Made by a program: the position numbers and the translations under genes. From contig NHCU01000024.1 of assembly GCA_002167365.1 (NCBI GenBank), forward strand, positions 1 to 41,294: a stretch of 41,294 nucleotides of DNA. The letters run 5' to 3'. The stretch comes from Betaproteobacteria bacterium TMED41 (lineage in GTDB: Bacteria > Pseudomonadota > Gammaproteobacteria > Burkholderiales > Burkholderiaceae_A). Below, one piece after another: positions 16,093 through 24,065 of the stretch; positions within the stretch are counted from its first letter, which is position 1, and each line of letters opens with the position of its first letter. Below the pieces are notes generated by a model, which did not search any database, was not told the origin of the DNA, and saw only the letters and a list, made by a program, of their open reading frames with translations.

Positions 16093-16914
16093 AGAAAGAG
16101 TTTTACTCTTGGTTTTTGCTTTTGCTATAGCTTTATCAATGATATAGTTAAAATCCTTACTTTCGAGATAATTTAAAGCCTCTTGGGTGGTTCCACCTTT
16201 TGAGGCAACTGTTGAAATTAATTCTTCTGACGAATTATCACTTTTTTCCCACAATTTAATGGATCCGATCACAGTAAAAAAAACAACCTTACTAGCAAAA
16301 GATTTTGGTAACCCAGAATTGACTGCCGCTTGTTCAATTGCTGAAATAAATTTGAAAATATATCCAGGTCCAGAACCTGACACTGCCGTTACAGCATCAA
16401 TCATTTTTTCACTGGGTAATTTAATTACCTCACCAATTTGAGACAAAATTTTTATTGCTTGTTTTTGAATTTCTAAACTATTGTTCCTTGTTGAGTAGTA
16501 ACCGGTAACTCCCATTTTGATTAAAGCAGGTGTATTTGGCATTGCTCGGACAATATTTTTACTTTGAGTAATTTTTTTTAAAGTTTTAATACTCAATCCC
16601 GCAACAATTGACAAAAAAGAGGACTTTGAAAGCCAATTTATTTTAGCCTTTAAAATTTCTCGATAAAGCAAGCCAACTTGTTGAGGTTTTATTGCAAGAA
16701 TTATCCACAAAGGTCGAACATCTTTTTTTTTAAAATCTTTTAAGTCGTTAAAAACTTCTATGGATGATTTGCATGATTTTTGTTTCGTAAGTTTAAGTAT
16801 TTTTTTTCTTGCCAGATCTACTGGATCAATTACAAAAATGCTGTGCCTATTGGAAATCAGACCAGAAATTATTGCGTGTGACATATTTCCACCACCAATA
16901 AACAAAATTTTCAT
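16051..16914 (-). CDS. proC: Pyrroline-5-carboxylate reductase
   Basis: ProC makes proline from pyrroline-5-carboxylate with NAD(P)H, the last step of proline synthesis. It is 287 aa. The dinucleotide motif GGGNMSHAI (7-15), AMPNTPALIKMGVTGYY, TAVSGSGPGYIFKFISAIEQAAVNSGL, and STVASKGGTTQEALNYLE are family hallmarks. It follows murJ on the minus strand by 14 bp. ProA, an earlier step, is at 21299-22579. The 3' end overlaps ubiA convergently. Confidence 0.97.
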   Translation of the reverse strand: MKILFIGGGNMSHAIISGLISNRHSIFVIDPVDLARKKILKLTKQKSCKSSIEVFNDLKDFKKKDVRPLWIILAIKPQQVGLLYREILKAKINWLSKSSFLSIVAGLSIKTLKKITQSKNIVRAMPNTPALIKMGVTGYYSTRNNSLEIQKQAIKILSQIGEVIKLPSEKMIDAVTAVSGSGPGYIFKFISAIEQAAVNSGLPKSFASKVVFFTVIGSIKLWEKSDNSSEELISTVASKGGTTQEALNYLESKDFNYIIDKAIAKAKTKSKTLSLEIDKQIQEHTKK

Positions 16915-16928
16915 TTTTCATTTCCCTT

Positions 16929-18497
16929 CTAGTACCTGGTCAATAACTTTTTAACAGAATACCCAAAAAATTTGACTAGTAATATGTAAAGCAATGCAAA
17001 TCCCAAAATAATACCCAGAAAAAATAATAATCTAATTATTGGAGTTTCTTGTAACTCTTTCCAATTTAGTTCATTGGAAATTAAAACACAAAGTGATGTA
17101 ATTATTATCGAAGCAATAAAAATAGCAAACAAAAACTTAAACCATTCGTTACTAGGCTTATAAATCTTTCTTTTGATCAAGACAAGCATTAGCATTGATG
17201 CATTGAAAAGAGCGGCTATGCTAATTGCAAGTGCAAGACCGGCATGAGCAAGAATAGGTACTAAAAAGTAGTTTAAAATTTGAGTCAATACCAGAGTAAC
17301 AACCGCAATTTTTACTGGAGTTTTAATGTCCTGTTGTGCATAAAAGCCAGGAGCCAATATCTTAATTGTAACTAAGCCTAAAATACCTACTGAATATGCT
17401 GTGATTGCCCTTGATGACATAACTAAATCATCATCGGAAAACGCGCCGTAATGAAAAATTACTGAAGTAATAGGTTCAGCCAATGTTGCCATTAAAAATG
17501 CCGCAGGAATGCAAAAAAAAGCCACAAGTCTAAGCCCCCAATCTAGTAGGGAAGAGATTCTTTTTGTATCTTTTAAACTCCAAGACTTGGTAAGACTGGG
17601 TAATAATACGGTTCCTAATGCAACACCTAAGAGTGCCGTAGGTAATTCCATAATTCTATCGGCGTAAGATAACCATGAAACGCTTCCAGACTCAAGACGA
17701 GATGCAATATTAGTATTTATTATCAAGCTTACTTGCGCAACGGATACAGCGAGAGTTGCAGGCAACATTAAGGTTAGTATTTTTCTTACATTTTCATTTT
17801 TATAAATTTTAATCAGTTTTTCAAAAGGATTGAATAAAGATGGTTGAAAATTATCAAAAACTCCAATCTTTTTCAGAGCCCAAAATTGAAGTGATAGCTG
17901 GCAAATGCCACCTATAACAACAGCTGAAACCAGAGCCCAAATTGGCTGTTCGATATGTGGACTTAAGGCCACAATAGAAAAAATAAAGGAAATATTAAGT
18001 AAAACAGGGGTAATTGCTGGAATTTTAAACTTCGAAAATATATTCAAAACTCCTGACGATAAAGCGACCAAAGAAATAAACAAAATATACGGAAACATCC
18101 ATCGTGTCATTTGAACAGTTAATTCATACTTCTCAAAATTATCGTTAAATCCTCCAGTCATTGTCCACACAATCCAAGGAGTAAAAATTATTCCAAGAAA
18201 AGTGACAAAAATTAGCAAAAATGATAATAAAAAAGCCACCTTTAAGGCTAACCGCTTAGCATGATCATCGCCCTGGACACTTTTAATTTCACCTAAAACC
18301 GGAATAAATGCTTGAGAAAAAGCTCCCTCTGCAAATAATCTTCTTAAAAGGTTAGGAATTCGAAAAGCCACGAAGAAAGCATCTGTTTGCTCGGAAACAC
18401 CGAAATAACTGGCTATTAGCATTTCTCTGACTAATCCTGTTATTCTTGAAATCAGTGTAAAAAAACTAATTGACGCTGTAGTCTTGAATAAGTCCAT
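16929..18497 (-). CDS. murJ: Lipid II flippase MurJ
   Basis: MurJ moves lipid II across the inner membrane for peptidoglycan synthesis. It is a 522-aa polytopic protein with about 14 hydrophobic segments. The N-terminus holds the MurJ signature SRITGLVREMLIASYFG and QTDAFFVAFRIPNLLRRLFAEG, with the essential arginines; SQAFIPV follows. It is divergent from rpsT (43 bp between starts), an arrangement shared with many proteobacteria, and is probably co-transcribed with proC. Confidence 0.97.
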   Translation of the reverse strand: MDLFKTTASISFFTLISRITGLVREMLIASYFGVSEQTDAFFVAFRIPNLLRRLFAEGAFSQAFIPVLGEIKSVQGDDHAKRLALKVAFLLSFLLIFVTFLGIIFTPWIVWTMTGGFNDNFEKYELTVQMTRWMFPYILFISLVALSSGVLNIFSKFKIPAITPVLLNISFIFSIVALSPHIEQPIWALVSAVVIGGICQLSLQFWALKKIGVFDNFQPSLFNPFEKLIKIYKNENVRKILTLMLPATLAVSVAQVSLIINTNIASRLESGSVSWLSYADRIMELPTALLGVALGTVLLPSLTKSWSLKDTKRISSLLDWGLRLVAFFCIPAAFLMATLAEPITSVIFHYGAFSDDDLVMSSRAITAYSVGILGLVTIKILAPGFYAQQDIKTPVKIAVVTLVLTQILNYFLVPILAHAGLALAISIAALFNASMLMLVLIKRKIYKPSNEWFKFLFAIFIASIIITSLCVLISNELNWKELQETPIIRLLFFLGIILGFALLYILLVKFFGYSVKKLLTRY

Positions 18498-18540
18498 AGA
18501 TAATTGTATGCTCTTTTTATTAGTTTTTTAAAAGGCTCTC

Positions 18541-18804
18541 ATGGCAAATTCTGTATCTGCAAGAAAAAGTGCACGTCAATCATTATCTCGACGATTATCA
18601 AATCAAGGTCTCAGAACCGCGTATAGAACTTCTGTAAAGTCTGTTCAAAAAGCCGTTGAGTCTGGTGATAAGAAATTGGCTCAGGCTACATTCAAAGTCG
18701 CTCAATCTTCTATTGATAAAATAGCCGACAAAAAAATTGTACATAAAAACAAGGCCGCTAGACATAAAAAAAGGCTGAATGCCAGCATTAGGGCTATGCC
18801 TTAG
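18541..18804 (+). CDS. rpsT: 30S ribosomal protein S20
   Basis: S20 is an 87-aa basic primary 16S rRNA-binding protein. MANSVSARKSARQSLSRR and the C-terminal NKAARHKKRLNASIRA are standard for bacterial S20. An AAAAGG sequence lies about 6 nt before the ATG. It stands alone, divergent from murJ and convergent with yggS (38 bp between ends). Confidence 0.97.
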   Translation: MANSVSARKSARQSLSRRLSNQGLRTAYRTSVKSVQKAVESGDKKLAQATFKVAQSSIDKIADKKIVHKNKAARHKKRLNASIRAMP

Positions 18805-18842
18805 TTTACTTGTGGGTTTAAATTTTTTTAATGACTTCAAAT

Positions 18843-19574
18843 TTAGTTTCTTTTACCAAATAAGGCAGTGCCAATTCTTAACCATGTTTCGGTATTTGAA
18901 TCACACGCATCAATTGCGGCTTCCAAATCAGAGGACATACCCATTGAAAGTGATTTGAGTTTGGTTTTTATTTCATTTAATTTGTTAATTTTGTTTTTAA
19001 GTTCTCTGAGTTTTAAAAATGACCTTTTTTGATCTTCTAATAAACCAGAAGCAGTTGGAATTGCCATCAGACCATGTAAATTTAAATTTGGCAATTTGGC
19101 AATTAATATAGCTAATTCTTTGGCCTTTTGAGGCATCACCCCACTCTTAGTTGTTTCTTCATCAATATTTATTTGTAAAAAAATTTTTAATGGTTCCATG
19201 TTCAATGGTCTTTGATCAGACAACCTTTGAGCGACTTCAAACCTATCGACAGAATGGATCCAATTAAAATTTTCAGCTATTTTTTTTGTTTTGTTTTTTT
19301 GTATTGAGCCGATGTAGTGCCATTCAATAAAATTTTTGTTAGATTCTGCTTCCAGCATACTTTTTTTTTCGATGGCTTCATTTAAATAATTTTCACCAAA
19401 ATTTTTTAGACCGTGAGAAATAGCTAACCTTATATCATCAACACTCTTTTTTTTGGTTACGGCAAGTATTTTGACACTTGACCGTTCTCGTTTGTTTTGC
19501 AAACAAGCTTTATTTATTCGATGGTCTAATTTGGATAATCGGGAGGTAAAGAGTGAAGAGTTCTTAAATTTCAT
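18843..19574 (-). CDS. yggS: PLP homeostasis protein (YggS/PROSC family)
   Basis: This fold-type III PLP-binding protein without known catalysis buffers pyridoxal phosphate. It is 243 aa. The PLP lysine is K41 in ILAVTKKKS. NFGENYLNEA (58-67), WHYIGSIQKNK, LMAIP, LSMGMSSDLEAAI and RIGTALFGKR are family motifs. Its start overlaps the end of the rlmL-like gene by 11 bp. In many bacteria yggS is adjacent to proC; here murJ and rpsT lie between them. Confidence 0.93.
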   Translation of the reverse strand: MKFKNSSLFTSRLSKLDHRINKACLQNKRERSSVKILAVTKKKSVDDIRLAISHGLKNFGENYLNEAIEKKSMLEAESNKNFIEWHYIGSIQKNKTKKIAENFNWIHSVDRFEVAQRLSDQRPLNMEPLKIFLQINIDEETTKSGVMPQKAKELAILIAKLPNLNLHGLMAIPTASGLLEDQKRSFLKLRELKNKINKLNEIKTKLKSLSMGMSSDLEAAIDACDSNTETWLRIGTALFGKRN

Positions 19575-20769
19575 AATTGTTTTTCATGTTTCCAGTTACC
19601 ATTTCAAATGATAGCCAATTACAAGCAATATCTCCATTGAATACAGGAAACTTTTCCCCATTTCTAAGATGAATAATTGATGAAAACCTTTTCTCATTGG
19701 TTAATATCCAAACAGTCCATCCTGAAAAATTTTTTTTGAGGACTGTACCTAATTTTTCAATAAAAATTTTTTTTTCATTTTCACTTAACTTAATACGAAA
19801 ACCAAAAGGTGGGTTTGTTACTAAAATACCTGATGAGGATATTTTTTTCTCGGAGGCATTATAATTTAAAAAATCATTGACTTTCCACACAATAGATTTT
19901 GAAATCTTATTTGGCAGGGCATGCCACGCATTTAGTTTGGCTACTTCTAGCATTTTAATATTTGAGTCACTTCCGATAACCAAGGGGATATTTTTAATTA
20001 TTTTATTTTTATCTTCCCACCTATCATGTGCTTCCTGTAATAAAACTTTCCAATTAGTATTATTAAAGGGAGACCCAGGAGAGAAATTCTCAAATGCGAA
20101 TTTCCTAATTCTACTGGGAGTATAATTACAAGGTAATTGAGTAAACTTTTGCATCGCCTCAATAACAAAAGTACCACTGCCACACATTGGATCCATAAGT
20201 GGCTTACTCATATCCCAGTTTGTCATTCCTAATAGAGCAGATACAAGGTTTTCTTTAATTGGAGCTATTCCTTTATTTTGTCGCCAACCCCTTTTGAAAA
20301 GTGGTTCTCCACTGGTATCTATTGAGGCAGTGACAAGAGAGTTGAAAAAATGGATCCAAATTCTTATTTCCGGATTTTTAGTGTTAACTGTGGGTCTCTT
20401 ACCATTAAAGTCGGCTCTAAATCGGTCACACATTCCATCTTTGAATTTTAATGCTACAAAATTTGCTGACATAGATCTTGGTAATTTACCAGTGATATTT
20501 ACGTCAACTCTGAAGGAATTAGAAGGTGTGAACCATTCACCCCAATTAATTTTGTTGGCAAAAATTAATAATTCATCTGCATTATTTATCTGAGTTTTAC
20601 CAAGTTGTATTAAAATTCTTGAAGGAATACGGGCCCACAAATTTAATCTACAAATAATCTCTGGACTTGCATTAAAATTAGCACCACTCTTATTTTTCCT
20701 TATCGACTCTACTCCATCAAAAGTGTATAACTCGTCTACTAGAGAATCCTCAAGCCCCCGACTGCACAC
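19564..20769 (-). CDS. rlmL: THUMP-domain 23S rRNA methyltransferase (RlmL-like)
   Basis: This is probably the m2G2445 methyltransferase, equivalent to the N-terminal half of E. coli RlmL. A THUMP domain (about 45-150) precedes a Rossmann methyltransferase with FKRGWRQNKG, motif I DPMCGSGTFVIEA and catalytic NPPFGFR. It has 401 aa from GTG at 20769. That start begins right at CSRGLE, whereas relatives have a short strand before it. The upstream codons in frame would supply LTAFAV, but no ATG, GTG or TTG precedes them; an ATT at 20802 with a strong SD is possible. RlmK, the second half of E. coli RlmL, is absent. Its role as RlmL rather than a related guanine-N2 methylase is inferred. Confidence 0.85.
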   Translation of the reverse strand: MCSRGLEDSLVDELYTFDGVESIRKNKSGANFNASPEIICRLNLWARIPSRILIQLGKTQINNADELLIFANKINWGEWFTPSNSFRVDVNITGKLPRSMSANFVALKFKDGMCDRFRADFNGKRPTVNTKNPEIRIWIHFFNSLVTASIDTSGEPLFKRGWRQNKGIAPIKENLVSALLGMTNWDMSKPLMDPMCGSGTFVIEAMQKFTQLPCNYTPSRIRKFAFENFSPGSPFNNTNWKVLLQEAHDRWEDKNKIIKNIPLVIGSDSNIKMLEVAKLNAWHALPNKISKSIVWKVNDFLNYNASEKKISSSGILVTNPPFGFRIKLSENEKKIFIEKLGTVLKKNFSGWTVWILTNEKRFSSIIHLRNGEKFPVFNGDIACNWLSFEMVTGNMKNNYEI

Positions 20770-20811
20770 TGCAAAAGCTGTTAGTTTAAGAAGAGAGCTA
20801 ATTAAGATTTT

Positions 20812-20817
20812 CCTCCC
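20812..20817 (-). promoter_or_regulatory. Strong Shine-Dalgarno upstream of the rlmL-like gene
   Basis: GGGAGG on the minus strand lies between the hemJ stop and the GTG at 20769, but 42 nt from that GTG, which is too far to serve it. It lies 9 nt before an in-frame ATT (20802-20800). SD sequences this good are rare in the window, so it may mark a non-standard AUU start. Confidence 0.4.
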
Positions 20818-20828
20818 AATTGGTTGAA

Positions 20829-21302
20829 TTAGAATGGTTTTATTACTACTAGAGCGACAGACAGGAATAAAAATAAAACAGGTAATTCATTAAACCATCT
20901 ATATTTTATATGTGACCAATTTGATGGTTTGTTTGTTAAAAATCTTAATATTTTTCCACAATAAAAATGATATGAAATCAATAAAATTACCACTAATATT
21001 TTGGCTGTCATCCAAAAACTTCCGTCATTAAGACCAATTCCGTAACCTAACCAAAGCCACAAACCAAAAGTAATAGCCAAAATCATGATGGGTGTTGTGA
21101 ATCTAAACAGTTTCGAGGCCATTAAAATTAATCTCGATCTCTCTCTTGACTGCATAATTTCCTCTTTTAATGAGGTTGTGCTTCTTTCCAAATACTCTTT
21201 TTCAACGAGTGCAATATTTACGAAAATGCGGGGTAAATAAAACAATCCTGCAAACCAACTAACAATGAAAATAATATGTAATAATTTTATGTAAAGAATC
21301 AT
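20829..21302 (-). CDS. hemJ: HemJ-like protoporphyrinogen oxidase
   Basis: HemJ (UPF0093/CopD-like) oxidises protoporphyrinogen IX in haem synthesis at the inner membrane. From ATG at 21302 it has 157 aa; a frame 11 codons longer would overlap proA further. Four hydrophobic segments are seen. The start MILYIKLLHIIFIVSWFAGLF carries the conserved histidine (H9), and WMTAKILVVILLISYHFYCG carries lysine K101 and H112. The start overlaps the proA stop (ATGA), so translation is coupled. In Burkholderiales a hemJ/CopD-like gene next to proA is common. Confidence 0.88.
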   Translation of the reverse strand: MILYIKLLHIIFIVSWFAGLFYLPRIFVNIALVEKEYLERSTTSLKEEIMQSRERSRLILMASKLFRFTTPIMILAITFGLWLWLGYGIGLNDGSFWMTAKILVVILLISYHFYCGKILRFLTNKPSNWSHIKYRWFNELPVLFLFLSVALVVIKPF

Positions 21303-22579
21303 TGTCGAATATGACCATCTCCAAAGACGATCCATTTTTTTGTAGTAAGTCCCTCCAACCCAACAGGCCCTCTGGCATGCAGTTTATTCGTACTAATTCC
21401 TATTTCCCCACCCAGACCATATTGAAAACCATCGGCAAATCGAGTTGAGGCATTAACCATTACAGAAGATGAATCAACCCTGTTGAGAAATTTCATAGCT
21501 TTAGAGTGATTTTCTGTAACTATACAATCGGTATGACCAGATCCATAATAAGAAATATGAGAGATAGCTTCGTCTATTCCCAAAACACTCTTGATTGAGA
21601 TTATGTTAGACAAGTATTCAGTTTCCCAATCTTTTTCGCTAGCAATTTTTATTTTTTTTACATCGAATTTACCTTCCCTAAGTATTTCTTTTGAAATTGA
21701 GCAAGCTCTAATTTCGATATTTTTTTCTAAAAGCAAGGTACAAATTTTAGGTAGAAATAATGGAGCAATTTCCTGAGAAACAAGAAGAGTTTCCAAAGTA
21801 TTGCAAGTTCCCAAACGTTGGGTTTTAGAATTATCTGTAATTTTTAGTGCCTTGTTTATATTGGCATCACTATCTACATAAACATGGCAAATTCCGTCCA
21901 AATGTTTGATTACGGGAACAGTTGAATTTTCGTTTATTTTTTTTATTAATGATTTGCCCCCCCTAGGAATTATTACGTCAATAGTATTTTTTTGAGTTAT
22001 GAGTTCATTGACCGCCTCTCGATCAGTTATAGGGATAATTTGTATTGCTTTGGGAGGCAAAGTATTTCTTTTAAGAGCGAGCACACATAAATTAGCAATC
22101 GCTAAATTACTGTTTAATGAATCAGATCCACCCCTAAGTACAAGTGTATTTCCTGATTTGAGACACAGACCGGCAGCGTCAGCAGTAACATTCGGCCTAG
22201 ACTCGTATATAATTCCAATAACTCCAATTGGAACTCTCATTGTTCCAACTGAAATACCAGAAGGTTGTTTTTGAGTACTTACAATCTCTCCAATAGGATC
22301 AGGTAGTTGCGCAATTTGTACCAATCCATCTGACATGGAATGTATAGTTCTTTCCTCCAATTTTAGACGGTCAATGAAAGAGTCATCTTGACCATTATGA
22401 ATGGCTTTTTCAACATCTTTTTTATTGGCGGTGAACAATAAATCCTTGTTTTCTTGAATTAATTCAGCCAAATCAAGGAGAAATTTATTTTTTTGATCAG
22501 TAGTAGCTTCAGCTAGTTTCAAACAAGTTTTTTTTGCATCAGTACAAATTTTTGAAACAATATTTTTAGTTGTATTCAT
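21299..22579 (-). CDS. proA: Gamma-glutamyl phosphate reductase
   Basis: ProA reduces gamma-glutamyl phosphate to the semialdehyde in proline synthesis. From ATG at 22579 it has 426 aa; the longer frame from 22612 adds residues unlike the family. The catalytic cysteine is C259 in RLGTCNTLETLLV. VPIGVIGIIYESRPNVT (117-133), LKSGNTLVLRGGSD and IIPRGG are typical. It lies 7 bp after holA and overlaps hemJ by 4 bp. ProB is not in the window. Confidence 0.96.
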   Translation of the reverse strand: MNTTKNIVSKICTDAKKTCLKLAEATTDQKNKFLLDLAELIQENKDLLFTANKKDVEKAIHNGQDDSFIDRLKLEERTIHSMSDGLVQIAQLPDPIGEIVSTQKQPSGISVGTMRVPIGVIGIIYESRPNVTADAAGLCLKSGNTLVLRGGSDSLNSNLAIANLCVLALKRNTLPPKAIQIIPITDREAVNELITQKNTIDVIIPRGGKSLIKKINENSTVPVIKHLDGICHVYVDSDANINKALKITDNSKTQRLGTCNTLETLLVSQEIAPLFLPKICTLLLEKNIEIRACSISKEILREGKFDVKKIKIASEKDWETEYLSNIISIKSVLGIDEAISHISYYGSGHTDCIVTENHSKAMKFLNRVDSSSVMVNASTRFADGFQYGLGGEIGISTNKLHARGPVGLEGLTTKKWIVFGDGHIRQ

Positions 22580-22586
22580 TTTTTTA

Positions 22587-23540
22587 TTAATCCTGTAAAA
22601 CAAATATCTCAAGTTCTATCCAAGGGTCTCCGGGCACCAAACCTTTGACCATTCTATCTATTAAAAATAACTTTTTAAGTAATTTTTTTTTTGTTGGTTG
22701 CTTTTTATTTCTACATTCTTTGGCCAAAATCCAGACAATTAAAGTTGCCGGAAAACCCTCTTCCCTTAAGCCGTTGATGAGTCTGATACAGTTTCTTTTA
22801 TTGCCTACTTTAAAAATTAAATCTGGTAGGTCAAATGGATTGTATTTCGCAACATCGGTAACTGTTTTTTGGATAAATTTGCTGTCTACTTTGTTATTTA
22901 ATTTTTCACTTTTAGATAAAAGAAGAATTTTTTGAATCTGTTGCTCTGCCATGGAAAGGTTTCCTTCGCACTTTTCTACTACTAAATCAACAGCATTATC
23001 AGTTAAAGACAATTTTTTTTGGGTGAGAATTTTTACTAACCATTTCTTCATTTCTTGATTGTCAGGAGAGGGAATGATAATTGTTATACCAAAATTATCA
23101 ATCGTATTAAACCAATTAGATTGTCTGGTGGCATAGTCAATGGAGGGCAAATTGAGAATTAAATCAGAAAAGTTTGTCAAATTTTCACACCATTCTATCA
23201 ATGCTTTACTTGCTCTTGTACTTGGTTTAGCAGAGGATAACCTAATATCAAAAACTTTTTTCTCAGAAAATAAGGAGTGGCTTTTTGCCTCTAATATACA
23301 ACCTTCCCAATCAAAATTTTGTAACGGCATGTGAAGAACTTGACCATAGAGAGTCTGAGGATAAAAATTTTTTTTTATTAGATCGGTTATTTTGCTTTTT
23401 AAGAAAATCTCATTACTACAGATAGTCCAAATATTTGGAGAGGACTGCAAGATATTTTTTTGTAACTTATATTTTTTAAATATCTTTTCAACATTAGATT
23501 CGAAATCGATTGTGGAAGAAGCAGGAACTCTAATTTGCAT
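22587..23540 (-). CDS. holA: DNA polymerase III delta subunit
   Basis: HolA opens the beta clamp as part of the clamp loader. It is a 317-aa divergent member. Recognisable segments are QTLYGQVLHMPLQNFDWEGCILEAKSHSLFSEKKVFDIRL (given here as a region at about residues 62-101), LIEWCENLTNFSDLILNLPS, EGNLSMAEQQIQKI, NPFDLPDLIFKVG, and LREEGFPATLIVWILAKE near the C-terminus. The first 11 bp overlap the end of lptE. The lptE-holA pairing after leuS is widespread in proteobacteria and supports the call. Confidence 0.92.
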   Translation of the reverse strand: MQIRVPASSTIDFESNVEKIFKKYKLQKNILQSSPNIWTICSNEIFLKSKITDLIKKNFYPQTLYGQVLHMPLQNFDWEGCILEAKSHSLFSEKKVFDIRLSSAKPSTRASKALIEWCENLTNFSDLILNLPSIDYATRQSNWFNTIDNFGITIIIPSPDNQEMKKWLVKILTQKKLSLTDNAVDLVVEKCEGNLSMAEQQIQKILLLSKSEKLNNKVDSKFIQKTVTDVAKYNPFDLPDLIFKVGNKRNCIRLINGLREEGFPATLIVWILAKECRNKKQPTKKKLLKKLFLIDRMVKGLVPGDPWIELEIFVLQD

Positions 23541-24048
23541 AATTTGCTGGATTTATTCTTTGTAGTCTTTCTATTACTCTAATTGCAAGTTGTTTATCAA
23601 TATCTTGTCTATGAAAAGCCTCGTGGGATTGAGCAGCTAAAACATCAGTATCACTGAAATTTACTGACCTAATTATTTTTAACTTGTCCAGTGGTTGAAT
23701 GGGTCTTTCACTTTGATCGGTTATTTCTAACTTTACGCTAGTTCTTAGTTCTAATTCTCTAGGCCTTCCTGCTCCAGAAAAACCTACTACAACCTTTTCA
23801 TTAATAACCTCTAAATTAATGAGAACCTGAGCTTCTATAATTGATGATACAATTTTTACACCCGAACGCTTTAACCTGTTGAGCAATTCTCGACCAACCC
23901 CATTTTCAGCTCCAGATACAAATACTCTTTCAACTGGCAGTTGACTGGAAAGAACTTTGAATTTCCATCCACAACAAGTAAGCGAACACAAACAACAAAC
24001 TACTAATAAATATTTTGTTACTTTGTCAAGAGGAAAAGTGAATTTCAT
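23530..24048 (-). CDS. lptE: LPS-assembly lipoprotein LptE
   Basis: LptE plugs the LptD barrel and delivers LPS to the outer leaflet of the outer membrane. It is 172 aa. It has a signal sequence and cysteines C25 and C26; C26 is followed by GW, as in E. coli LptE (CGW), and is the likely lipidated residue. The -1 residue would then be Cys, which is unusual for a lipobox. The rest is divergent, as is normal for LptE. Placement between leuS (17 bp) and holA (11-bp overlap) is the strongest evidence. Confidence 0.9.
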   Translation of the reverse strand: MKFTFPLDKVTKYLLVVCCLCSLTCCGWKFKVLSSQLPVERVFVSGAENGVGRELLNRLKRSGVKIVSSIIEAQVLINLEVINEKVVVGFSGAGRPRELELRTSVKLEITDQSERPIQPLDKLKIIRSVNFSDTDVLAAQSHEAFHRQDIDKQLAIRVIERLQRINPANYAN

Positions 24049-24065
24049 ATCAATATTTGAATCAA

